64,000 bases of DNA from Rhynchopus euleeides (taxonomy: Eukaryota; Euglenozoa; Diplonemea; Diplonemida; Diplonemidae), in assembly GCA_963210315.1 (NCBI GenBank), contig OY723275.1:620001-684000 (forward strand), given 5' to 3'. The notes under the pieces are model-generated. The model saw only the letters and a program-made list of their open reading frames with translations, searched no databases and was not told where the DNA came from. Below are positions 54,899 through 64,000 of the stretch, one piece after another. The position numbers and the translations under genes are program-made. Position 1 is the stretch's first letter. Each line of letters opens with the position of its first letter.

Positions 54899-55087
54899 TA
54901 CTATGGAGACCTCAAAGCCCACTTTGCAGGGCTGTGTGAGGAACTATGAAAGTTACGCTGTGGCGTTGAGCTGTAATGCTGATCTAATGTGTGGTGTGCA
55001 CTGTGTGCTGTGTGGCACACACTCTCGGGACATTTGAACAGAGACACAGCATCAACAGGGCTGCCCTCATGCCTGATGCACCTTGCT
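54899..55087 (+). repeat. Rep-A fragment
   Basis: The sequence from CTACTATGGAGACCTCAAAG to GATGCACCTTGCT matches an internal ~190-bp part of Rep-A (for example 30226-30412). It begins 89 bp upstream of the jacalin-gene ATG. Confidence 0.85.
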
Positions 55088-55444
55088 AATCGATTATCTA
55101 CATGCACACAATATTCCTTCCGGACACTGGCATGCCAAAGGGAAAGCCGGAAAAGGCCATTGAAACGAGGGACCTTGCCCTCTCCTGCACATGCATCACC
55201 ATCATGCCCTCCCCTCACAACACCCTCTCACACGTTAGGATTCTTCAGGTTTTTGCTTACTCTTTGGAGGACGCACCGAGCCTCTGAGGCCATCAACCCA
55301 GTGCACTAACAACACGCGTTTGCATGCGCGTACACCGAACGCCTCTTCTTGACCTGTTCTCCACCCATCACCTGCAATCAGGGGAGGGGTTTAGACTTCG
55401 CATCGAGTTCCGACGCAGTTGGTGAGTGACGTCTCTATTCTACT
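55088..55444. other. intergenic, no gene seen
   Basis: This is 357 bp between the Rep-A fragment and the 3' end of the next minus-strand gene. No supportable feature. Confidence 0.5.
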
Positions 55445-55756
55445 TCACGGGGTACATCGACCCTCTGAGAGTTCGCGCACTTCTGTTCGGAGGTCACGCA
55501 CTTCTGAGAGGAGCGTCCGCAGCAACTCCTCCTGCCGCCCGCGCTGCCCGGAGAACAGCTGAAACAGGGCGTAGATGAGGGGCGCCAGGCAGATCACCGT
55601 GACAAAGGGCATCACACGCTCCAGAAGCCTCAGCAAGTCACTCTTGTGCTCGCCGGTGTGGCCGCGGCGCAGCCCACGCCGCTCCTTCAGCGCCTTCAGC
55701 GTCTCCTTGAGCTCATCGCGCGGCGGCGCAACACCCTCACGATAGATGGTTGTCAT
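55445..55756 (-). CDS. small membrane protein with C-terminal coiled coil
   Basis: A 103-residue frame from the ATG at 55756 (MTTIYREGVA). An upstream in-frame ATG would add 17 residues without obvious merit. Residues 10-50 are charged and helical (RDELKETLKALKERRGLRRG). A single hydrophobic helix follows at about 51-70 (VMPFVTVICLAPLIYALFQL). The tail carries heptad-like leucines (ELLRTLLSEVRDLRTEVREL), suggesting a membrane-anchored dimer. No family recognised. Composition and third-position GC match the other genes here, which supports it as real, but the short length keeps confidence moderate. Confidence 0.5.
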   Translation of the reverse strand: MTTIYREGVAPPRDELKETLKALKERRGLRRGHTGEHKSDLLRLLERVMPFVTVICLAPLIYALFQLFSGQRGRQEELLRTLLSEVRDLRTEVRELSEGRCTP

Positions 55757-56352
55757 CGCCACAAGCAAGGGGTCACGCTGCCCTCTCTGGCTACACCCTT
55801 CCCACACTCATGTGCAGGGTCCCACCCAACCTAGGGCACAGTGAGTGTTGAAGAACAAGAGGGGGTGGGTTTGACGGTGGCGGTGATGGTGGTGATGGTG
55901 GCTGTGGTGCTTGACATGGGGAAGGGATGTCGCGGGTTGACCAGAGGTGGGTCGGAGCAGGACCCAAGAGGGCCAATGGGAGGTCGGGTGTGACGAGAGC
56001 CCCCCCCTGCAGATGCGATCCGCTCCGGTGAGGTGCTGCCCACCCAAGCCAACCCGTGGGAAAATTAGAAAGGTGCCCGCGTGAACAGCACAACAAAAAC
56101 CCACACATTTGCAACAACGGATCAGGAAATGCGGGCCTGGGGGAATGGGTGTGGTGGAGACGGGAGGGGCGGAGGGGGAGGAGGAGGGGGTGGGGGGTGT
56201 GGGCCGGCTTCTCTACACACCACATAATTTTGGCACTCCTACTACCCGATGCGGGGTACTTTTTTTCGAATCGGCACTGCTGTTTCCTTTTTCTCTGCAG
56301 AACTGCCCCTCCCCCCCCCCAACCAGGACAGTCCCTGGGCCAGGCATGTCGC
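55757..56352. other. intergenic, no gene seen
   Basis: The minus-strand frames here are Pro/Ser/His-rich run-ons. G-rich runs lie at 56153-56200. Probably upstream DNA of the small membrane-protein gene. Confidence 0.4.
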
Positions 56353-56625
56353 TAAGCGTCGACCGTCGACCCAGTGATTTGAGGTTTCCCCCCCCATAAA
56401 AAAGCGTCGACCCAGCGTCGACCCAGTGGACTGGGTTGACGCTTGGTCGAGGCTTGGAGCGTCGACCCAGTGGAACTGGGTTGCCATTCAAGCCTGGACC
56501 AAGCGTCAACCCATTTATTGCACTGGGTCGACGCTAACCTAGCGTTGACCCGGTTACACTGGGTCGACGCTCACCAAGCGTCGACCAAGCGTCAACCCAC
56601 TTTCACTGGGTCGACGTCGAAGAGA
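56353..56625. repeat. cluster of inverted GTCGAC-containing motifs
   Basis: About ten copies of AGCGTCGACCCAGTG or its reverse complement CACTGGGTCGACGCT, some with GTCAAC, are packed in ~270 bp in alternating orientation. The arrangement gives nested small palindromes. No gene is supported. Confidence 0.8.
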
Positions 56626-56641
56626 GTATGGTTTTGCAGGA

Positions 56642-56811
56642 ACAGATGCTCACTACCGTGGCCTCCGGCGGCTGCCGGGAACCGACGCGCCTCTCCCAGT
56701 CGCCTCAGGGGGCGCAGCCAACTCACACAGAATCTGTACGCCCACAATGAACAGATGTTCACTACCGTGGCCTCCGGCGGCTGGGGGGCTCTGCCCCCCA
56801 GACCCCCCATC
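56642..56811. repeat. paired GC-hairpin dispersed repeat, copy 4
   Basis: Blocks at about 56642-56690 (hairpin decayed) and 56748-56811 (hairpin GGGGGGCTCTGCCCCCC intact) are separated by a spacer that is the reverse complement of the copy 2 spacer. Confidence 0.8.
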
Positions 56812-57633
56812 TCGCGTGCCCGTCTAGTAACCAAGTCCTTGCGCTTTGACGGCCGTGGCATATCAGGGGGCAGCGTCGAAATCATGGTCCCGAAAGCCAT
56901 TTTTTTGGTTTCCTCCGGCACCCGACGGCGCGAGCGGGAGAGGAACCACGGAAGGAACCCAGCGCCTCACACCGTGCCCACCTAGTGGTCCACCAATGGG
57001 AAAATTTGGGAACAACACGAGCGCGCGCGAAGCGCGCGCGAGAAAAATTGACCCCTAGTGTTTTCCCCCCTGATCCCCCCCCAAAACAGGAGCGTCAACC
57101 CACCAAATCTGCAAAATCGAAAAGTTAGCGACAGGCCTGTCCCTGGGCACAAAGGTAAGGCCGGCAGACGGGGGCAGAGAGCGGGAGGGAAGCCGAGGGC
57201 ATCCTTCATTCTTGGGGGGGGGGTGGGGGTGGGAGGGGGGCAAATGTGTCAACTGCCAACACATCGCAACTCGATTTCCCGGATCTACCTCCTGCAAGAC
57301 CTCATATCATTCCGGCTGCTCCGGGTTTTGAAGAGGGAAGAGAGTATCGTAAGGCATTGCCCCAGCGTCACGCCTTAGAGGGGAAGAAGAGGGGGAGAGA
57401 GAGCGACAGTGCAGAGAGAGGGCGACGCACTCGTTGGCCTGAGGCTTGCTGCCTCCCCTGAAACCTCCCTCGTTTTGGTAATACCTGACGAGGCTTGCCA
57501 GGGGAGGAGGTAGAAGGGAGAAGAGGTCGGGGCACCGAGTTGAATGCGCCAGTGTGTTTTCGATAGTTTCACTCCCCCCCCCCCCTCCTCTCCTCTCCTC
57601 TCCTCTCTCTCTCGCCAGGAGCCCCACCCCCTC
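56812..57633. other. intergenic, no gene seen
   Basis: Includes the GCGCGCGC-GAA-GCGCGCGC hairpin at 57018-57043 and a C/T-rich run at 57570-57612 just beyond the stop codon of the next gene. No supportable frame. Confidence 0.45.
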
Positions 57634-60600
57634 TCACCCTTCAAACTTGAGCAGCTCCTCCGGGATCTCCTGATCCTCGTCCGGCTGCTGCAGCTGCATC
57701 TGCATCTGCATCTGCTGCTGCGACTCCTGCTCAGCCTGTTCCCGCTGCCGCTCCGCGTCCTCCTCCTCCTTCTTTTGCCGCTCCAGCTCCTCCGCAGTCG
57801 GCTTAGGCTCACGGCGCACCAAGAAGACCCGGAGCGGCTGGCACTGGGTGTGGTCGCCACCCCAGGACATCCATTGATCGGGGTGCAGGTAGTGCACTCG
57901 CGAGAGAACGTGCAAAGGCCCGAGGGACGGCGGGGTGGTGAAGGACGAGGCCTGTCCCTTAAAGGGGGGCAGGTAGTGCATGGCCTTTGCGTTCATATCC
58001 TCCGCACTGGGGAGGGGCTCCTGCATGTCTTCATCCAGGGCAGCGAAAGGGTCGTATTCGCTCTCGACGGCTTCGCCTTCGCCTTCGGCGCTGTCGGCGA
58101 CGATGATGTCGTCTTCGGCGTCAGCGGGTGCCCCCTTCGCACCCTCGGCTGCTGCTGTGACGGCGTCTGCGGCAGCCTGTTGTTCTGCACTCGGGAGCAG
58201 CTTGCGAAGCTCGTTCTCAAACTGTGGCACGTCCATGCACCCCCCCGACACCTTGCCCAGGAGCATCTGGAAGTCCTGCAGGCGTTTGGCTTTCTCGACG
58301 TTGCCCTGCACCGTGGTTGTGTGGGCGAGGACCTCACCGATGAGGTCGCGCAACTGGGGGTGGTCCACCAGGACCTCGGTGATCCTCGCAGTCAGCTTCT
58401 CCATGAAGGTCACGACGCTCGACTGGTCCACCTTCCACGACACGGGGAGTTCCTGTGGGAAGTGGGTGGGTGAGAAGAGGGGAGGGGGCAGAGAGAGAGG
58501 GCCAAAGCAGCAACACAGCAGATGCACTCGCTGGTGAAGGTTGGGGGGAAATGTGGGCATAGCCACAGCACAGGCAAAATGGACTGTGGTAGTCCACCCA
58601 AGCGCTGTCGAGAAGATTTTCTTGTTTGTCGTGAAACAACACATTCAAAGGGCACAGGGGCCATACCTTTGCAGCAGGGATAAGCTCATCTAAGCGGCCG
58701 ATAGACTGGTGGGTCCCGCCACCACGCAGCCACTGGATCACTCTTGCCGCAGATTTCCGCATCATGCCCTTCTCCATTTTTTCCTCGTCTCTGTAATCGA
58801 CTTCTTGGGCATGCTCGTTGTCGGTGTTGAAGATCCGCAGAGCGTTGTCCGTGAGCTGTGGTGGTGGTGGTGTACGGAGGAGGCAACAGGTGTAGTGCAT
58901 TCAGGGGCAGAATCACTAAGGTTCGTGCGGCAAGGCTGCAGCATGTATCATGTCGTGCACCTGCCTTGCTGTGCCGCACCCTCCTGTCTCCTGTCTCGCT
59001 AAGGCCTGGTGGAAGGCTCCCTATTGAGGCAGGGGCGCTCCGTGGGTCCCGAGCTGCTCAACGACGTCTGGAACGCGAGGGTTCTCCCCTGTCTCGCTGC
59101 AAGGCCTGGTGGAGTGCATCCTATTGTGACAGGTGCCTTCCGTGGGTTCCCGAGCTGTACTACAACATCTGCAGTTGTGCCTGTCTTCTGTCTCGCGTAC
59201 TATGGAGACCTCAAAGCCCACTTTGCAGGGCTGTGTGAGGAACTATGAAAGTTACGCTGCGGTGTTAATACGTAATGCGATATGATGTGTCATGTGCACT
59301 GTGTGCTGTGTGCCACAATCTCTCGGGACATTTGAACAGAGACACAGCATCAACAGGGCTGCCCTCATGCCTGATGCACCTTGCTTGCAGTGGTCTCTCA
59401 GAGCCCCTTCTCACCACCAGAACCTGACGCTGAGTCGGCCACAGGGAAGGCCGCTACGTCCGAAAGGTGGTTCCCTGCGCATCGGAATCGGAATCGGAGG
59501 TGGAGGAGGGCGCACCCTGCTGCGGCTGTTGGCTGTGGCTGTGTGCAAGTCAGACAACAGCCTGTTGAGGCTGTATCCAGACATCTCATGGGAGGCATCA
59601 CCCCCCTCAGAAATGAGGAATGCCTTGGTGCGGTTTGGTTTGGTCATCATGCCGTGCACCTGCCTTGCTGTGCCGCACCCTCCTGTCTCCTGTCTCGCTA
59701 AGGCCTGGTGGAAGGCTCCCTATTGAGGCAGGGGCGCTCCGTGGGTCCCGAGCTGCTCATCAACGTCTGGAACGCGAGGGTTCTCCCCTGTCTCGCTGCA
59801 AGGCCTGGTGGAGTGCATCCTATTGTGACAGGTGCCTTCCGTGGGTTCCCGAGCTGCACTACAACATCTGCAGTTGTGCCTGTCTTCTGTCTCGCGTACT
59901 ATGGAGACCTCAAAGCCCACTTTGCAGGGCTGTGTGAGGAACTATGAAAGTTACGCTGTGGCGTTGAACTGTAATGATACTCGAATGTGTGTTGTGCACT
60001 CCATGCTGTGTGCCGCACACTCTCGGGACATTTGAACAGAGACACAGCATCAACAGGGCTGCCCTCATGCCTGATGCACCTTGCTTGCGGTGGTCTCTCA
60101 GAGCCCCTTCTCACCACCAGAACCTGACGCTGAGTCGGCCACAGGGAAGGCCGCTGCGTCCGAAAGGTGGTTCCCTGCGCATCGGAATCGGAATCGGAGG
60201 TGGAGGAGGGCGCACCCTGCTGCGGCTGTTGGCTGTGGCTGTGTGCAAGTCAGACAACAGCCTGTTGAGGCCGTATCCAGACATCTCATGGGAGGCATCA
60301 CCCCCCTCAGAAATGAGGAATGCCTTGGTGCGGTTTGGTTTGGTCATCATGCCGTGCACCTGCCTTGCTGTGCCGCACCCTCCTGTCTCCTGTCTCGCTA
60401 AGGCCTGGTGGAAGGCTCCCTATTGAGGCAGGGGCGCTCCGTGGGTCCCGAGCTGATCATCAACGTCTGGAACGCGAGGGTTCTCCCCTGTCTCGCTGCA
60501 AGGCCTGGTGGAGTGCATCCTATTGTGACAGGTGCCTTCCGTGGGTTCCCGAGCTGCATTACAACACTTGCAGTTGTGTGTGTCTTCTGTCTCGCGTACT

Positions 60601-61793
60601 ATGGAGACCTCAAAGCCCACTTTGCAGGGATATGTGAGGAACTATGAAAGTTACGCTGTGGTGGCATTACGCTATGTGATGCAATATTATGTGACATCAT
60701 GTGCACTGTGTGCTGTGTGGCACACACTCTTGGGACATTTGAACAGAGACACAGCATCAACAGGGCTGCCCTCATGCCTGATGCACCTTGCTTGCGGTGC
60801 TCCCAGAGCACATGACCTCAACTCAATCGCCACATACCCTTATTCGCTTTGCTGCGCTGTAGTCAGCGCTCTCCATTTGTGCTGCGGTTCGCTTGATCGG
60901 ATTCAGCCCCTCCTCTTTCAGCTTCTGCAAGTCGTCAGAAACCTACCGAGGGTGGTGATCGTTGGGCGGTGACAGTAAAAGCAATCCTATCCCTGCTTGA
61001 TCCACAGAGACCAGGTGACATGCGTCCAACAGACGCACGTGAAATACAAAACTAAAAACCGTCTGAGCAGAACACGTTGCATAGTATCCTGAAACAGGTC
61101 TTGCCAGGCAAATGTACAGAGCACGGTTTGGCAGAGCTGCATGACCCGCACAAAGATTGTTTGCATCGATCCGATCCCGAGTGAGCTGAAAGCATAACTG
61201 TACACACCTCTGTTGGCAGCAGGCTGAGGTTCCACGCGTTCACCATCTTCCACACTGCCTCAGACGGCACATCCCCTGATTCCAGCAGCTCCGCCACTCT
61301 GGGGGGAATCAACGGAGACAGGATTGACGTCAGGCTGCGCACAGCATCCGAGAGGTCATGCATCAACTGCAGCAGCCCCATGCGCACATCAGGCGCGCCA
61401 CTGCAGGGTGGGGCAATGGGTGGTGTAAGACAGCAACGTCGATTTCGTATTTTCCTTTGCACATCGCCGGAGCTTTTCGGCACAGTTTTGTACAAACGGC
61501 AACACACACAGCCGCTTTTGTGGTTGGTCGATACCCGAGGACACAGCTCAACAGAAACAACAACCCCCATCCCCGCTTTCTTCATTCGTTCGGAAGTCAC
61601 TGGAACACCACCTGTCACACGAGCCCAAGACATACCTCCGCCAGTGATTGTTGATGTTGACGGCTACCCGCTGGTAGTCCTGCTCTGTGGCACTGCCACT
61701 CTCGCTCTGTACAAGCTCGACTAGCTGGCTGACGACGTCGGGGTCAGCGACACCCCCAATGTGCGACTCAAACATTTCCCATGTCTCATCCAT
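57634..61793 (-). CDS. five-exon gene of unknown function, 487 residues, with a repeat-filled intron
   Basis: The exons, all phase-consistent, are 61636-61793 (ATG at 61793, MDETWEMFES), 61208-61400, 60838-60942, 58667-58855 and 57634-58452. Donors are GTATGT, GTGTGT, GTATGT and GTATGG; acceptors are CAG, TAG, CAG and CAG. The protein is largely helical. Its N-terminal half carries stretches such as LMHDLSDAVRSLTSILSPLI; exon 4 reads LTDNALRIFNTDNEHAQEVD; exon 5 has a helical block, an acidic linker (DDIIVADSAEGEGEAVESEY), a conserved-looking segment (HVLSRVHYLHPDQWMSWGGD) and a Glu/Gln-rich coiled coil ending ELLKFEG. I recognise no family; an N-terminal helical-repeat scaffold is a guess. 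Intron 3 (58856-60837, about 2 kb) is almost entirely Rep-A, while the other introns are about 190-270 nt (exon 3 could instead be 5' extended). If intron 3 were not spliced, there would be two unrelated pieces. Confidence 0.6.
58950..60797 (+). repeat. Rep-A tandem array inside an intron
   Basis: A partial unit (58950-59521), a full 700-bp unit (59522-60221) and a third nearly full unit (60222-60797) lie head to tail on the + strand, antisense to the host gene. The three differ by scattered substitutions, mostly in the CTGTAATG...TGTGTG segment. Confidence 0.9.
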
Positions 61794-62112
61794 TGTGCAC
61801 GGGTCAGCACGGGTGCCGTGCTCTGGGCTGAATTGCCCGACAGGCTACACGTCTAGTGGCTGCTGGGTATATCCCATACAGCCACGTGCAGCACCTGGTA
61901 GTAGGATGGGCGGTTTCCAGATGCAAAGTGTGTATGTGGTGAATATGTGGTGCAAATCCAACAAGAAGGTGGTGAACGGTGAGAACGGAATGGTATTCTT
62001 GTTGCAACACCACCCCCGATCAACGTTGCAGGGTCGGCGGGGTGAGAGGGGATGAGGGGGTGGTGGAAATTGCCTGCCGGCCACGAGGTCGTCAGCTGAG
62101 AAAATACACAAT
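61794..62112. other. short intergenic region between two minus-strand genes
   Basis: 319 bp between the ATG at 61793 and the stop of the USP gene at 62113. It should hold the promoter of the five-exon gene. No conserved box is evident. Confidence 0.4.
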
Positions 62113-63419
62113 TCACGTAACCGCTGCTGCTGCTGCCGCTGAGGCTGCAGTGTGGGCAAGAGGCACCGCCACATGCGGGAGTGCATAGAACAGCAGATAT
62201 CCGGTCGAAGGCGCCTGTCAAACAAGGGTGTGTGGGGTGCAACCAGACGCAGTGGGAAACACAATGCCATGCACGTTCCATGTTTAATGGAGGGTACGAA
62301 CAACCCCCTGCATTGTAGCTGCACGACATAGAGGGTGATGTTGCATACTTCTGTATGGCTGTCTGCCCCGTAGCAATGCGACAGCTCGTACTCAGAGATG
62401 GGGTAGACGATATCATCGTCAAACACAGCCCACGACCCTTTGGAGCGTGCGGCGCATATATAATGCCCCATGCTCGGGCCGGCCCCTCGGTGCACCACCA
62501 CGGCGAAGAGGCGGTATATCTCGTCTCCTGCAGGGCCTTCGACAGGAAGCCGGAGCTTTGAAGGGAAGTTGACACGGCAAGAGAGTTTGCAGTAGCGCCC
62601 CACGTCATCAAGGTATTTGAACCGCTTCAGGTGGATGGAAAGGACCGGGGGTGGGCGGTGCAGCCGCATCGACCGGCGTGCCTCCTGAAGCGACCTGCAT
62701 GCGTTGCAGTAGAACTTGTTGTCGGAGTTCAGCATCTCGCCCTTTGCAAAGTTCCGTATCGCGGTGTGCAGCGACACGTTCTGCGACACGTCGACCGACA
62801 TGCTGAGAAACTCTTCTTCGCGGAAGGTCCGCTCCTCACAGGTCAGGCACTTCGTCTCTGCGGCAAAGAAGCCTTCAAAGCTGTGTTCGACAAACGATTT
62901 TATCGACGACGGCTTTGCCTTGGGAGCAGCCCCGTATTTCATCCGGATCTCTTCGATTTTTCGGACAGTCTCCGTGAGATCGCTCAGAAGATTGGTCAGC
63001 ATCTCGTGCGCATCCTGCTGCTGGTAAGGCGCGAAGAATTTGGAACGGAGCCCACGGATGAGCGCTTTGAGATTTGCCTTTGTGGAAACCCGCTTCCGGT
63101 TCTCAAGGTTGAGCAGCTGCAAGAAGAGGCGGTGGACAGACGATATCAACGACGACTCATACAGGCTGTGTATCTCACTTGCCATGCGCGTGTTGACTGG
63201 GGCACCCCCCTCTGACCCAACAGATCTAGATGATGTATACTTCACCCGTGCCGCTTCCTTGAGCAGCTGCTCGCAGTAGTTCAGCAGGCTGTTGCGGAAG
63301 GGCTCACACCAAAAGAGGGCCTGCATCACGGCATTCACATAGCATGTGTTGCCGAAGTTCTCCAGCCCGCACTTATCCTGCGCCTCTGCTCCCGACTCTT
63401 TGCTTCCATCTGCGCCCAT
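62113..63419 (-). CDS. USP12/46-like ubiquitin-specific protease; two exons
   Basis: Exon 1 (62349-63419) starts at the ATG at 63419 (MGADGSKESG) and encodes 357 residues. Donor GTATGC is at 62348. Exon 2 (62113-62214) follows a CAG acceptor in phase 0 and reads APSTGYLLFYALPHV..., supplying the conserved GYxLFY end of USP domains that straight read-through lacks; total 390 residues. The Cys box is GLENFGNTCYVNAVMQALFW (C26), the QQDAHEM box is at 134-140, zinc ligands are C191-x2-C194 and C238-x2-C241, the His box is GHYICAA (H319), and the Asp is in WAVFDDD (334-336). All catalytic residues are present, so it should cleave ubiquitin from substrates. Length and layout match the USP12/46 group (about 360-370 residues), which in other eukaryotes works with WD40 partners; none lies nearby. 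It ends in a short Ala-rich tail. Confidence 0.9.
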
Positions 63420-63748
63420 CGTTAACAAGCAAAGAGGCGAAGGGGGTGGGGTGTACAAAAGAGGGCACAGAAGTTACAGGGGGGGGGGGTGAATATCACA
63501 CTATGGGCACAAAGGGCGGGCTGGGCACGCGGGAAGCCTTGGGGTGCCTGGAGGGTGGCCCAGACAGAGAAGGCTGGTGTCGGGGTGGGCAGATTTGTGC
63601 AGATCGGGAGGGCGCGCAATGGAAGCAAAAAAAAAAAGGCACGGCGAGACGAGAACAGAAGCTACATCTGGAGGTGAGGCCTGCCTGAGGTGGTAGGAGG
63701 GTTGGTGTGGGGCTGGAGGGAGGGGGTGATTCCGCCAATATATGGGGG
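63420..63748. other. upstream region of the USP gene
   Basis: It has a dG run at 63480-63489 (dC on the coding strand, about 60 bp before the ATG) and an A tract at 63628-63639. No gene is seen. Confidence 0.45.
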
Positions 63749-63963
63749 TGTGCAAGTCAGACAACAGCCTGTTGAGGCCGTATCCAGACATCTCATGGGA
63801 GGCATCACCCCCCTCAGAAATGAGGAATGCCTTGGTGCGGTTTGGTTTGGTCATCATGCCGTGCACCTGCCTTGCTGTGCCGCACCCTCCTGTCTCCTGT
63901 CTCGCTAAGGCCTGGTGGAAGGCTCCCTATTGAGGCAGGGGCGCTCCGTGGGTCCCGAGCTGA
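63749..63963 (+). repeat. Rep-A fragment near the window end
   Basis: The sequence from TGTGCAAGTCAGACAACAGC to GGGTCCCGAGCTGAT matches the first ~215 bp of Rep-A (compare 30564-30783). It starts 330 bp upstream of the USP ATG and then departs into unrelated sequence. Confidence 0.85.
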
Positions 63964-64000
63964 TGAAGGAAGTCTCAAACGTACACCTGTGATGTATCAA

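Overview
This window looks like nuclear DNA from a GC-rich, repeat-laden unicellular eukaryote. The evidence is spliceosomal introns with GTATG(T/C) donors and CAG/TAG acceptors, eukaryote-only domain families (FHA, WWE, RING/B-box, USP, jacalin), very long dG/dC runs, and tens of kilobases of minisatellite. The style fits a protist alga, perhaps an alveolate such as a chromerid, but the sequence alone does not prove the lineage. Eight of the nine gene models lie on the minus strand. I see no tRNA, rRNA, CRISPR array or bacterial-style operon.

Region by region. 1-10 kb: a small membrane protein gene (4004-4549), then a nest of transposable-element debris: a fold-back element with ~340-bp arms, a piggyBac-type element with TTAA duplications and perfect 15-bp inverted ends, and an hAT-type transposase remnant. 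10-30 kb is the gene-bearing part: a very long sirtuin-like protein whose catalytic histidine is glycine, a TRIM-like RING/B-box/coiled-coil protein, a transmembrane protein, an RNase H-like protein with a duplicated Cys/His module (plus strand), and a Chk2-like FHA-kinase whose split C-terminus completes a WWE domain. 30-54 kb is dominated by repeats: a ~700-bp dispersed repeat (called Rep-A here), a 17-bp minisatellite, a 31-bp minisatellite, and two tandem 7-8 kb composite units, each carrying four minisatellites in the same order plus an exon-like fragment of a class III nucleotide cyclase. A third partial unit cuts into the 3' end of a jacalin-lectin gene. 54-64 kb: the jacalin gene, a small membrane protein, a five-exon gene of unknown function with a ~2-kb intron filled by Rep-A, and a USP12/46-like deubiquitinase.

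The genes do not form one pathway. Several touch signalling by post-translational modification: ADP-ribose recognition (WWE kinase), a sirtuin fold that has probably lost deacylase chemistry, a RING E3 ligase and a deubiquitinase. The most unusual items are the FHA-kinase-WWE architecture, the sirtuin pseudoenzyme, the RNase H protein with tandem Cys/His modules, and the composite macrosatellite built from related 31-bp arrays. Exon models were made by eye from splice signals, phase and protein continuity; no alignment or transcript data were available.
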